Below are positions 1 to 5,331 of a DNA stretch of 6,797 nt, one piece after another. How positions within the stretch are numbered: position 1 is the first letter of the stretch; the number at the start of each line of letters is the position of its first letter. Under the pieces are notes generated by a model. It saw only the letters and a program-made list of their open reading frames with translations. It was not told the origin of the DNA and ran no database searches. The stretch lies in the NCBI GenBank assembly GCA_007122045.1, contig SKJM01000017.1, forward strand, positions 1-6,797, given 5' to 3'. This DNA is from Planctomycetales bacterium. GTDB taxonomy: Bacteria; Planctomycetota; Planctomycetia; Pirellulales; Thermoguttaceae. Both the position numbers and the translations under genes were made by a program.

Positions 1-437
1 CCCACGAACGGCTCGCCCTGCCGGTCCTCGTCGGCGCCCGGGGCCTCGCCGCAGAAGACGAGCCGGGCGTTCGGGTTGCCCACCCCGAAGACGGTTTGCG
101 TGCGGGTGCGGGCAAGCTCGGGGCACCGGGTGCACTGTGCCACCACGCGGGCCACCTCGGCCAGTGCCTCGGCGCGGGCTTGGGGGGGCACCGAAGCGGC
201 GGGCACATCCGGCTCAATGAGGGGGTGGTCGGCGGCGGGACGGGCAGGCGGGGCCTCGGCTGCGGCCTCCGCCCGCTTGGGAACGGGGCGATCGGCTGTT
301 TGGGCCCCCATATCGGATGCGATCGGCCGGGCCGGGCAGCGGGGTATGTGCGTAATCCCCGCCCGACAAAGACTTTCCAGCCGCTCGAGCACGGCCTCGA
401 CGGCAGGATGGCGAGGGGGCGGAGAAGGCTTGGGCAT
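1..437 (-). CDS. Family 4 uracil-DNA glycosylase, N-terminal part (cut by window edge)
   Basis: Removes uracil from DNA by cleaving the N-glycosidic bond, starting base-excision repair; the family binds a [4Fe-4S] cluster. The minus frame is open from an ATG at 437-435 to the window edge, giving 145 full codons. Residues 102-108 (CTRCPEL) supply the first two cluster cysteines. Residues 117-122 read FGVGNP, 130-138 read GEAPGADED (the family active-site motif), and 141-145 begin the GxPFVG motif. The remaining cluster cysteines and the second catalytic motif lie outside the window. About 95 residues precede the first Cys, rich in Pro and Ala, whereas compact members start only a few residues before it, so this looks like a low-complexity N-terminal extension. 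No strong ribosome site precedes the ATG, so a later start is possible. It is divergent from der. Confidence 0.9.
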   Translation of the reverse strand, partial: MPKPSPPPRHPAVEAVLERLESLCRAGITHIPRCPARPIASDMGAQTADRPVPKRAEAAAEAPPARPAADHPLIEPDVPAASVPPQARAEALAEVARVVAQCTRCPELARTRTQTVFGVGNPNARLVFCGEAPGADEDRQGEPFV

Positions 438-570
438 GAAGGACTGTCCGGAGGCATGTGGGAAACGGGCCGGTTACGCGCTGTGCATGCCTTAGTATTT
501 CGCAATTCAGCCTCGGAGGCAAGCCCCGCAGCCTGGCGCCGCTGCCGCGCCGCCCCGACTTCGACCCCCG

Positions 571-590
571 CATTCGTCATTCGTCATTCG
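571..590. repeat. Short tandem heptamer repeat (CATTCGT, nearly three copies)
   Basis: Two full copies and one copy lacking its last base of the 7-base unit CATTCGT lie in the gap between the divergent uracil-DNA glycosylase and der genes, about 60 bases before der. A 7-base period does not fit coding, and no gene covers it. Its role is unknown; it may be a dispersed intergenic repeat of this genome. Confidence 0.7.
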
Positions 591-614
591 CCCGCCCCCC
601 TTCTGGCGGCCCCC

Positions 615-644
615 CTGGAACCGGGCGCCCCGCGAAGGTATCAT
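615..644 (+). promoter_or_regulatory. Candidate der promoter placed very close to the start codon
   Basis: TATCAT at 639-644 matches the -10 consensus at five of six bases. A weak -35-like CTGGAA lies at 615-620 with an 18-base spacer. If used, transcription would begin at or next to the der ATG at 651, giving an almost leaderless mRNA. The GAAGG at 634-638 could instead be a ribosome site on a longer transcript, though its 12-base spacing is long. Weak evidence. Confidence 0.3.
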
Positions 645-650
645 AGCAGT

Positions 651-2012
651 ATGGGTGTTCCACAGGTGGTCATCGTCGGGCGGCCGAATGTCGGCAAGTC
701 GAGCCTGTTCAACTGGCTCGTGGGCCGGCGTATTGCCATTGTCGACCGCACGTCCGGCGTCACCCGCGATCGGGTCACCCACCTGCTCGAAATCGAGGGG
801 CGGTTCGTCGAACTGGTCGATACCGGCGGCATGGGCACCGACGATTCCGACCAGCTCACCGAGCACATCGAGCACCAGATCGAGCAGGCCATCGACTCGG
901 CCGCCGTCATCCTGTTCGTGGTCGACGCCCAGCAGGGCCCGCTCCCGCTCGACGACGAGGTGGCCCGGCGGCTCCGCTACGTGAAGGTGCCCGTGCTCCT
1001 GGCGGCCAACAAGGCCGACACCGCCGCCCTGGCCGACCAGACCTCGGAGTTCTACCGTTTCGGGCGGAAGGTGCTGGCGGTAAGCACGAAGGCGAACCGC
1101 GGGCGGGACGAGCTGCTGGCCGCCGTGGCCGAGAAACTCCCCCCGCCCGCCGACACCGACAGCGCCCCCGGCGAGCCCACCATGAAGGTGGCCATCGTGG
1201 GGCGGCGCAACACGGGCAAGAGCACGTTCATCAACACGCTGGTCGAGGCCGAGCGGATGATCGTCAGCGAGGTGCCCGGCACCACCCGCGACAGCGTCGA
1301 CGTGCAGTTCGAGCTGGACGGCAAGGCGTTTCTGGCCATCGACACGCCCGGCATCCGGCGGCGGAAGAGCGTTTCGACCGACCTGGACTTCTACAGCACC
1401 CACCGCGCCGAGCGCAGCATCCGCCGGGCCGACGTGGTGCTGCTGTTCTTCGACGCCGCGCAGCGCATCAGCAAGGTCGACAAGCAGCTTTGCGACTACA
1501 TCGCCCGGGAATACAAGCCCTGCATCTTCGTGGTGAACAAGTGGGACCTGCTGGCCGAAAGCATGCCCACGGAAAAGTGGGTCCACTACCTGCGCGACAC
1601 GTTCCGCACCATGTGGTACGTGCCCATTGCGTTCATTACGGGTAAGACGGGGAGGAACGTCAAGGCGCTGCTGAACCACGCCCAGATGCTGTTCAAGCAG
1701 GCGCGGAGCCGCATACCCACGGCGAAGCTGAACAAGCTCGTGCGCGCCGCGCTGGAGCACAACCCGCCGCCGCTGTACCACAACCGCCGGCCGAAAATCT
1801 ACTACGCCACGCAGGTGGCCGGGCAGCCGCCCACGATCGTGCTGTTCTGCAACGAGCCGCGGGCGCTTTCGGCGCAGTACCAGCGCTACCTGCTGAGCGT
1901 GTTCCGCGACCGGCTCGCTTTCGGCGAGGTGCCCATCAAGCTCTATTTGCGCAAGCGGCTTCCGAGCGACACGCGCGACGAGATCGGCGCGGCGAGGGAA
2001 GTCCAGCAGTAG
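651..2012 (+). CDS. der: Ribosome assembly GTPase Der (EngA), double GTPase
   Basis: Der is an essential GTPase that binds the 50S precursor and helps its maturation in the cytoplasm. The 453-residue product has the usual family length. GTPase domain 1 shows G1 GRPNVGKS (10-17), switch Thr in GVTRD (36-40), G3 DTGG (57-60) and G4 NKAD (120-123). Domain 2 shows G1 GRRNTGKS (184-191), PGTTRD (209-214), G3 DTPG (231-234) and G4 NKWD (296-299). The C-terminal KH-like domain spans about 345-438 and ends in VPIKLYLRKR. The frame is open much further upstream, but homology begins at GVPQVVIVGRPNVGKS, so the ATG at 651 is chosen. The Arg186 and Thr188 in the second P-loop differ from the common GRPNVGKS; Lys190 and Ser191 are intact. 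Archease follows after 2 bases, suggesting one transcript. Confidence 0.97.
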   Translation: MGVPQVVIVGRPNVGKSSLFNWLVGRRIAIVDRTSGVTRDRVTHLLEIEGRFVELVDTGGMGTDDSDQLTEHIEHQIEQAIDSAAVILFVVDAQQGPLPLDDEVARRLRYVKVPVLLAANKADTAALADQTSEFYRFGRKVLAVSTKANRGRDELLAAVAEKLPPPADTDSAPGEPTMKVAIVGRRNTGKSTFINTLVEAERMIVSEVPGTTRDSVDVQFELDGKAFLAIDTPGIRRRKSVSTDLDFYSTHRAERSIRRADVVLLFFDAAQRISKVDKQLCDYIAREYKPCIFVVNKWDLLAESMPTEKWVHYLRDTFRTMWYVPIAFITGKTGRNVKALLNHAQMLFKQARSRIPTAKLNKLVRAALEHNPPPLYHNRRPKIYYATQVAGQPPTIVLFCNEPRALSAQYQRYLLSVFRDRLAFGEVPIKLYLRKRLPSDTRDEIGAAREVQQ

Positions 2013-2014
2013 CC

Positions 2015-2425
2015 ATGTACGAGCAGTTCGAGCACACGGCCGACCTGGGACTGCGCATCCGCGCGGCGAGCCTGGAGGAGTTGTACGCCGAGGCCGGCCG
2101 CGCGCTGACCGCCGCGCTGGTGGGCCGGCCCGATGCCGTGCGGCCCGACCAGCGGCGAACCATCCGGCTCGACCCGGCCGAGCCGGACGACCTGCTCCAC
2201 GACTGGTTGGCGGAGCTGCTGTACCTGTTCGAGACCGAGCGGCTGCTATTCAGCCGCTTCGACGTCTCGCTCCCCTCGGGCGGCCTGGAGGCGGCCGCCT
2301 GGGGCGAGAGGGCCGACCCCGCCCGGCACGAGGTCGAGATGGAGATCAAGGCGATCACGTACCACGGGCTGAAACTCGAGCCCGACGCCGGCGGCTGGCT
2401 GGCGGAGGTCATTGTGGACTTGTAG
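2015..2425 (+). CDS. Archease (RtcB RNA ligase activator family)
   Basis: Archease speeds guanylylation and multiple turnover of the tRNA/RNA ligase RtcB. This 136-residue protein is full length for the family. It opens with EHTADLGLRI (6-15; Asp10 in the metal-binding HTAD motif), has LLHDWLAELLYLFE (60-73), the IKAITYHGLKLE segment (111-122), and ends in EVIVDL with the conserved Asp135 next to the C-terminus. The ATG lies 2 bases after the der stop, so translation is probably coupled or reinitiated; no separate promoter is visible. No rtcB gene lies in the window, so the ligase partner would have to be encoded elsewhere. The gene on its right is convergent, ending 58 bases away. The family call is secure; the RtcB role here is inferred from the family. 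Confidence 0.92.
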   Translation: MYEQFEHTADLGLRIRAASLEELYAEAGRALTAALVGRPDAVRPDQRRTIRLDPAEPDDLLHDWLAELLYLFETERLLFSRFDVSLPSGGLEAAAWGERADPARHEVEMEIKAITYHGLKLEPDAGGWLAEVIVDL

Positions 2426-2483
2426 GCGGTGGCCCTCGTTCGCACATGGAACGGTTGGTGTGACCGGCCGGATTACGCCATCG

Positions 2484-2936
2484 TTACACATCGACCTGTT
2501 CAATTCCCAAGTCTCGAAGAATCTGCCGCCCCTGATCCTTCCCCAAGACTGCGTAATCGAGGACTATATGCCGGCCGTCCGTCGACCAGATGTGCGCGCT
2601 TCGAAACAGCCGCCACCAGAACGACGGCCGGCTTGATCGCTCAAAGTCGATATGGTTCCTTGCGATGGAGATTCTCCGGAATAAATCCCACGGAGAGCCT
2701 GATTGCCCCGACACGTGGGTGTCTGAAACCTCGATCTTCCGGATTGCTCGTATCTGCCTGTCGTGCGCCACCATCAGGAAAGCCAAGCCGAGAGCGATGC
2801 CGACCCCCGTTGCGACGGCTCCCCACGTCGGTCCGCCGATCCAGATCGAGGCCAGGCAGACCAGTAGGATAGGGATACCTATGCCGGGCCACGTCACCCG
2901 ACTACGCCCCACGTATACCCGCACGCCGGTGTTCAT
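2484..2936 (-). CDS. Membrane protein of unknown function, two transmembrane helices
   Basis: I do not recognise a named family. The 150-residue product has two hydrophobic segments (about 17-34 and 38-57) joined by a tight GGPTWG turn, making a helical hairpin at the N-terminus. A soluble tail of about 90 residues follows, starting with charged HDRQIRAIRKIEV. The tail alternates short strand-like stretches (KIEVSDTHV, RISIARNHIDFER, HIVLDYAVL) and ends in a helix (DQGRQILRDLGIEQ). This pattern resembles small bacterial PH-like or membrane-anchored domains, but that is only an impression. Its ATG (2936-2934) overlaps the TGA stop of the upstream small gene (ATGA), implying translational coupling; there is no clear ribosome site of its own. 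It converges with archease. Confidence 0.7.
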   Translation of the reverse strand: MNTGVRVYVGRSRVTWPGIGIPILLVCLASIWIGGPTWGAVATGVGIALGLAFLMVAHDRQIRAIRKIEVSDTHVSGQSGSPWDLFRRISIARNHIDFERSSRPSFWWRLFRSAHIWSTDGRHIVLDYAVLGKDQGRQILRDLGIEQVDV

Positions 2937-3121
2937 AGGTCTGGTTGAAACGTATTACGTTCCTGCTCGGGCGCACCGGCTTCCGAGCCGCGAATTTCCA
3001 AGCGGTTCGGGTCGCTCCACTCGCCCACGAGGCGGCGCTCGCCGCCTGCCGAAGGGGAATCCAGACGTCCGCAAACGGCGATCAACGCCAGACACGCCGT
3101 CACGAATTGCTTTCCGAACAT
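2933..3121 (-). CDS. Small secreted or membrane-anchored protein, 62 residues
   Basis: The ATG at 3121-3119 is preceded by GGAG at 3132-3129 with a 7-base spacer, a good ribosome site. The product begins with a short basic start and a hydrophobic stretch (residues 6-17), like a signal peptide or single membrane anchor. A Cys lies at residue 10 (VTAC, lipobox-like but too early) and another at 17. After it comes RRLVGEWSDPN (29-39), which recalls the LVGxW opening of small lipocalin-like exported proteins; the tail is Glu/Pro/Gly rich. At 62 residues it is short for that type and could be a truncated remnant. A longer start at 3169 in the same frame lacks the ribosome site. Its TGA overlaps the ATG of the downstream membrane protein, supporting a real, coupled gene. 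Confidence 0.5.
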   Translation of the reverse strand: MFGKQFVTACLALIAVCGRLDSPSAGGERRLVGEWSDPNRLEIRGSEAGAPEQERNTFQPDL

Positions 3122-3187
3122 CGTGCTGCTCCAAGTTGCCCAGAGCCGCAGCCGTTTGCGTCCACGCATTGCTCTTCCTCCGAACGA

Positions 3188-3553
3188 TTACAGTTTGTTC
3201 AGCGCGGTGTCGAGGATGGATTTGACCTTCTTCTTCTCGATCTCCGGATCGACGCACTGGATGTATTCGGCCGCGGCCAGGTCGTCGCCGCGTTTGCGGT
3301 TTTGGCGAGGTTCGAGGGCCTCGATCAGAATCGCCTCCAACGCCGGGATCAGCTTGGCGGCGGGGTAAGCATCGGGCAATTTCGCCAACTCGCCCGCCTC
3401 GGAGACCGGAAGCAGCCCGAACCACGAAAACCGGTCCCAGCGGGCCGACATGCGGTCGATCGTGTGCTCGGTGATTTCGTTGTAGTGGAGTGGCGTGGGC
3501 GATGCTCCGAGCACCTGGTCGATGGCTTTGCGCCAAGTCAATTCCCTGGGCAT
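3188..3553 (-). CDS. HARE-HTH start joined to a GIY-YIG nuclease C-terminal half (probable chimera)
   Basis: Product of 121 residues from an ATG at 3553, behind a purine-rich GGAGAAGAGAAGGA tract whose AAGGA end is 9 bases from the start. Residues 4-32 (ELTWRKAIDQVLGASP then PLHYNEITEHTI) read like the first helices of a HARE-HTH winged helix, a domain linked to restriction enzymes and chromatin proteins. From about residue 38 the sequence changes: WDRFSWFGLLPV (39-50), then LEAILIEALEP (72-82), Asn85 and RGDD (88-91). This matches the end of GIY-YIG nucleases, where E-x-x-L-I-x4-P-x2-N carries the catalytic Glu (here Glu73). The GIY/YIG strands and catalytic Arg are absent, so nuclease activity is unlikely. 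Upstream extension of this frame is rejected. It may be co-transcribed with the small gene 66 bases downstream. Whether it is functional is unclear. Confidence 0.6.
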   Translation of the reverse strand: MPRELTWRKAIDQVLGASPTPLHYNEITEHTIDRMSARWDRFSWFGLLPVSEAGELAKLPDAYPAAKLIPALEAILIEALEPRQNRKRGDDLAAAEYIQCVDPEIEKKKVKSILDTALNKL

Positions 3554-3622
3554 GGTTATGCGTCCTTCTCTTCTCCTGCATTTTGGGCAGAGTAACGGAC
3601 ATCGGTCGCACCAATGGGGCCA

Positions 3623-3651
3623 ACCATACCACAATCGGTCGGCGTGCACAA
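3623..3651 (-). promoter_or_regulatory. Candidate leftward promoter for the HARE-HTH/GIY-YIG gene, with flanking direct repeats
   Basis: On the minus strand TTGTGC (3651-3646) and TATGGT (3628-3623) are separated by 17 bases, three and four matches to the sigma-70 boxes. Transcription would start near 3616, about 60 bases before the ATG at 3553. The 8-base repeat ATCGGTCG occurs at 3634-3641 in the spacer and again at 3601-3608, 33 bases apart, about three helical turns, which could be operator half-sites. Inference only. Confidence 0.35.
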
Positions 3652-3729
3652 GAGGAAGGGGCCGCTCCCCGCCGCTCTGCGGTTGGTCCTCCCGGCGCCT
3701 TCGCAAGAATTGTCCTCCGCGTCCGTGCC

Positions 3730-3757
3730 TTGACAGAACGCATGTGAATGATATACT
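3730..3757 (+). promoter_or_regulatory. Strong sigma-70-type promoter of the antitoxin/nuclease operon
   Basis: TTGACA (3730-3735, perfect -35) and TATACT (3752-3757, five of six for -10) are separated by 16 bases. Transcription would start near 3764 and leave a leader of about 100 bases before the DUF2281-type gene at 3867. It is the best-matching promoter in the window. Confidence 0.75.
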
Positions 3758-3790
3758 GGAGCCCAGTGGCTTACCCATGGAACCGAACCA

Positions 3791-3815
3791 GCCGGCGGGG
3801 CTTTGCGGCCCCGGC
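3791..3815 (+). promoter_or_regulatory. GC-rich hairpin in the mRNA leader
   Basis: GCCGG at 3791-3795 pairs with CCGGC at 3811-3815, and the stem continues with GG/CC inside, with small bulges and a loop around TTTGC. It lies between the promoter and the antitoxin start. No T run follows, so it is not a typical terminator; it may stabilise the transcript or influence its reading. Pairing was found by eye only. Confidence 0.35.
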
Positions 3816-3866
3816 CCATGGCTTTGGCCCGGAACGCGCAAATAGATCCTCGCTGGAAACCATGAG

Positions 3867-4085
3867 ATGACTACCGCGCAAGCCATAGCGCAGCGCGTGC
3901 AGGCTTTGCCCGAGGCGGCGCAGCGCGAGGTTCTCAGTTTTGTCGAGTTTCTCCACGCCCGCACCGAGGCCGCCGCGCGCGAAGGGGACACCGCCTGGTC
4001 GGAGTTCTCCCTCGCCTCGGCCATGCGCGGCATAGAAGATGAACCGTCGCCCTATACGGCGGCCGACTTGAAGGAGTCGTTCTGA
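3867..4085 (+). CDS. DUF2281-type antitoxin-like protein
   Basis: The 72-residue product has the two-part layout of DUF2281 antitoxins. The N-terminal helix region (about 1-32, with LPEAAQREVLSFVEFLHAR) is the dimerising part of this family. The C-terminal segment WSEFSLASAMRGIEDE then SPYTAADLKESF (44-72) is the typical acidic tail that would contact a toxin. Such genes usually sit just before a toxin of the PemK/MazF or RelE/PIN kind. None is present here: the next gene, 36 bases on, encodes a PD-(D/E)XK nuclease-like protein. The start follows GGAAA (3854-3858) with an 8-base spacer; an ATG at 3862 meets a stop at once. A strong promoter lies about 100 bases upstream. It may be an orphan antitoxin, or the partner of the nuclease. 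Confidence 0.8.
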   Translation: MTTAQAIAQRVQALPEAAQREVLSFVEFLHARTEAAAREGDTAWSEFSLASAMRGIEDEPSPYTAADLKESF

Positions 4086-4121
4086 CTCCAATGCGATGCC
4101 TTGCACGATGGAGATCCAGCC

Positions 4122-4640
4122 ATGGCGGAACGCCAGTTCACCACACCCATGCTCATCGAAAATGACGAGGCGGTGCAGCTCGTTCGCGTGCCGTTCGATG
4201 AGAGGAAAGTTCGCGAGTCGTGGCTGCAAGAGCTGCTGTACACGCACCCCGCGCTTCTGCCCGTAGGCGAAATCGAGCCGGTGTTCGACGGGTTGCTGCC
4301 GCTGGCCCGCGAACTGCCGACCAACGCCGGTGCGATCGACTTGGTGTTCATCAATGCCGAAGGCATGATCACGATTGCCGAGACGAAGCTTTGGCGCAGT
4401 CCCGAGGCGCGGCGGCAGGTCGTAGCGCAGGTGATCGACTACGCGAAAGAGTTGGCTCGCTGGTCCTACAGCGACCTTGCCGGCGCGGTGAAAGGCGTCG
4501 TCCGGTCAGCGGAACCGGACCCGGTCATGGCCCTGGTCGCGAGCAGCGCAAAGCGAATGGGCGCTCGAAGAACGCCGAAAGCTGGGCCTGAAGGTCGTTT
4601 GGCAAGATTTGGGACCCTACCTGAAGTATCCGGACGATAA
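4122..4640 (+). CDS. PD-(D/E)XK nuclease-like protein, 5' part of a frameshifted gene
   Basis: The ATG at 4122 follows GGAG (4110-4113) with an 8-base spacer, which decides it over the TTG at 4101. Residues 1-143 look like a PD-(D/E)XK nuclease related to NucS/RecB-type folds. Glu52 lies in an early helix-strand region, Asp73 in GAIDLVFI, and Glu87-x-Lys89 in MITIAETKLW. QVIDY (103-107) resembles the RecB-type QxxxY motif. The full active-site pattern is therefore present, and DNA cleavage or DNA-end binding is the likely original role. After about residue 143 (Ala, codon 4548-4550) the frame gives a low-quality Arg/Gly/Pro-rich tail to a stop at 4640, while sensible protein continues in the next frame. 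It lies 36 bases after the antitoxin-like gene and probably shares its promoter. The exact subfamily is not recognised. Confidence 0.7.
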   Translation: MAERQFTTPMLIENDEAVQLVRVPFDERKVRESWLQELLYTHPALLPVGEIEPVFDGLLPLARELPTNAGAIDLVFINAEGMITIAETKLWRSPEARRQVVAQVIDYAKELARWSYSDLAGAVKGVVRSAEPDPVMALVASSAKRMGARRTPKAGPEGRLARFGTLPEVSGR

Positions 4641-4872
4641 GCGAGGCAAGCACGTTACCGTGTGCTCATTCACCGGCGATGGCCGCCTTTCCGGCGGGAA
4701 GACGGGTCTTCTCAAACCCGCCCGCGAGGCGTTTCAACGCGATGTGCGCCACCTTGTGCCGGATAGCACGGAGATCGATGACATCCGGCTATCCACCCTC
4801 GCCAGCCGTCGGGAGGAGTGGTTGGAAGCATTGAGGAGGGCTGTCCGAATGGCTGAGCAAGACGAGCCTTAA
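4552..4872 (+). pseudogene. 3' part of the frameshifted nuclease gene
   Basis: This frame has no good start of its own: only a TTG at 4609 without a ribosome site. It reads as plausible protein from codon 4552-4554: SEWALEERRKLGLKVVWQDL, then GPYLKYPDDKRGKHV, ending SRREEWLEALRRAVRMAEQ to the TAA at 4870-4872. Skipping one A of the AAA run at 4550-4552 joins it to residue 143 of the upstream part and gives a 249-residue protein. The 106-residue piece is mixed alpha/beta with a Leu/Arg-rich C-terminal helix; I do not recognise its family. Alternatives are a sequencing error, a recent mutation, programmed +1 slippage, or a deletion that fused two unrelated genes here. Confidence 0.6.
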
Positions 4873-4981
4873 CAGCAGTTCGGCAATCTGCCTCGATGCG
4901 CGAAGCACGCCAGGCATTTCTGTCAAAGAGAAACCGAGGGGCCGCTGGCCCTACAACCATTTGGGAAGCCCCCGGCAGTCG

Positions 4982-5263
4982 CTAACCTCCACATGACGTT
5001 CGGTCCGATGCCGCAAGTTGTCGGTGTGATGCCGGTTCTGCGCCAGCCACGACCCCGGTCTGCTCCATCTTCTGTTCAACAAGCTTGTGGAGCTTCGCAT
5101 ACGTTTCACTCTTGCGGAATGCTGCACGATCGGCGGGGTCGGGAAAATGCTTGGCAACCAAACCATCGAGCGGGTCGAACAAGGCGTTGGACAGATCAGC
5201 CCACGTCTTCGACTCTTTTGCCAAGCGTCTTCCCTGGGCAAGAATATCGGCGACCGCAATCAT
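4982..5263 (-). CDS. HicB-like antitoxin N-terminal domain, C-terminus lost
   Basis: The 93-residue product starts at MIAVADILAQ (ATG 5263-5261). An in-frame ATG at 5281 is possible, but the family-like sequence begins at 5263, and AAGAG/GAAAAAG lies upstream. Residues 1-76 (including ESKTWADLSNALFDPLDGLV and AFRKSETYAKLHKLVEQKM) match, from memory, a planctomycete/cyanobacterial protein type annotated as HicB-family antitoxin. In those proteins the TGxVxGAxP segment is followed by a ribbon-helix-helix DNA-binding tail. Here the sequence after TGVVAGAEP (69-77) turns into an unrelated 16-residue tail, and no such tail appears in the other frames. No HicA-like toxin is adjacent. It has a promoter with an operator-like palindrome. 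Probably a decayed antitoxin, possibly still expressed. Confidence 0.55.
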   Translation of the reverse strand: MIAVADILAQGRRLAKESKTWADLSNALFDPLDGLVAKHFPDPADRAAFRKSETYAKLHKLVEQKMEQTGVVAGAEPASHRQLAASDRTSCGG

Positions 5264-5294
5264 GGCACTTTTTCTCTTCATCGGATGATATTGC

Positions 5295-5307
5295 ACAATG
5301 TTATTGT
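5295..5307. promoter_or_regulatory. Palindromic operator candidate overlapping the -10 box
   Basis: ACAAT-GTT-ATTGT is a perfect 5+5 inverted repeat with a 3-base centre. It overlaps the -10 box (5303-5308) of the leftward promoter in front of the HicB-like gene. A related direct repeat, ATTGCAC at 5290-5296 and ATTGTAC at 5303-5309, is spaced 13 bases. Autoregulated antitoxin promoters commonly carry such sites. Confidence 0.5.
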
Positions 5308-5331
5308 ACTTTCCTGGGACCCACCGGTCAG
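5303..5331 (-). promoter_or_regulatory. Leftward promoter of the HicB-like gene
   Basis: On the minus strand CTGACC (5331-5326, four of six) and TACAAT (5308-5303, five of six) have an ideal 17-base spacer. Transcription would start near 5296, about 33 bases before the ATG at 5263. The -35 box includes the TGA stop of the upstream zinc-finger gene, so the HicB-like gene probably has its own transcript. Confidence 0.5.

Larger units (their letters stand above)
3554..3866. other. 313-base intergenic regulatory region between divergent genes
   Basis: No convincing gene is seen here; the frames open across it lack ribosome sites and recognisable motifs. It holds a weak leftward promoter (3623-3651), an 8-base direct repeat ATCGGTCG at 3601-3608 and 3634-3641, a strong rightward promoter (3730-3757), a CCCATGG pair (3774-3780 and 3815-3821) and a GC-rich hairpin (3791-3815) in the leader of the rightward transcript. 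Confidence 0.6.

Noticed and set aside
96..650. Upstream extension of the der reading frame
   Set aside because: It overlaps the uracil-DNA glycosylase coding sequence on the other strand, has no der homology and ends at the natural start at 651; it is open only because of high GC.
507..1781. 424-codon minus-strand frame opposite der
   Set aside because: Antisense shadow of a clearly conserved gene, with no recognisable motifs.
2461..2475. CCGGCCGG palindrome between convergent genes as a bidirectional terminator
   Set aside because: The palindrome has no loop and no flanking T or A tract.
2955..3743. 262-codon minus-strand frame across the 3188-3553 gene
   Set aside because: Arg/Pro-rich composition and no domain; the overlapping frame with HARE-HTH and GIY-YIG motifs explains the region.
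3554..4033. Upstream extension of the HARE-HTH/GIY-YIG frame
   Set aside because: It crosses a promoter region and the antitoxin gene on the other strand; the ribosome site and domain start support 3553.
4938..4955. GGGGCC/GGCCCT hairpin as a terminator
   Set aside because: The stem is short and bulged and no T run follows on either strand.
4712..4960. 82-codon minus-strand frame between the nuclease end and the HicB-like gene
   Set aside because: Mostly antisense to the 3' part of the nuclease, with no ribosome site and no recognisable domain.
4951..5259. 102-codon minus-strand frame overlapping the HicB-like gene
   Set aside because: Alternative frame of a region explained by the HicB-like fragment; I checked it for the missing DNA-binding tail and did not find it.
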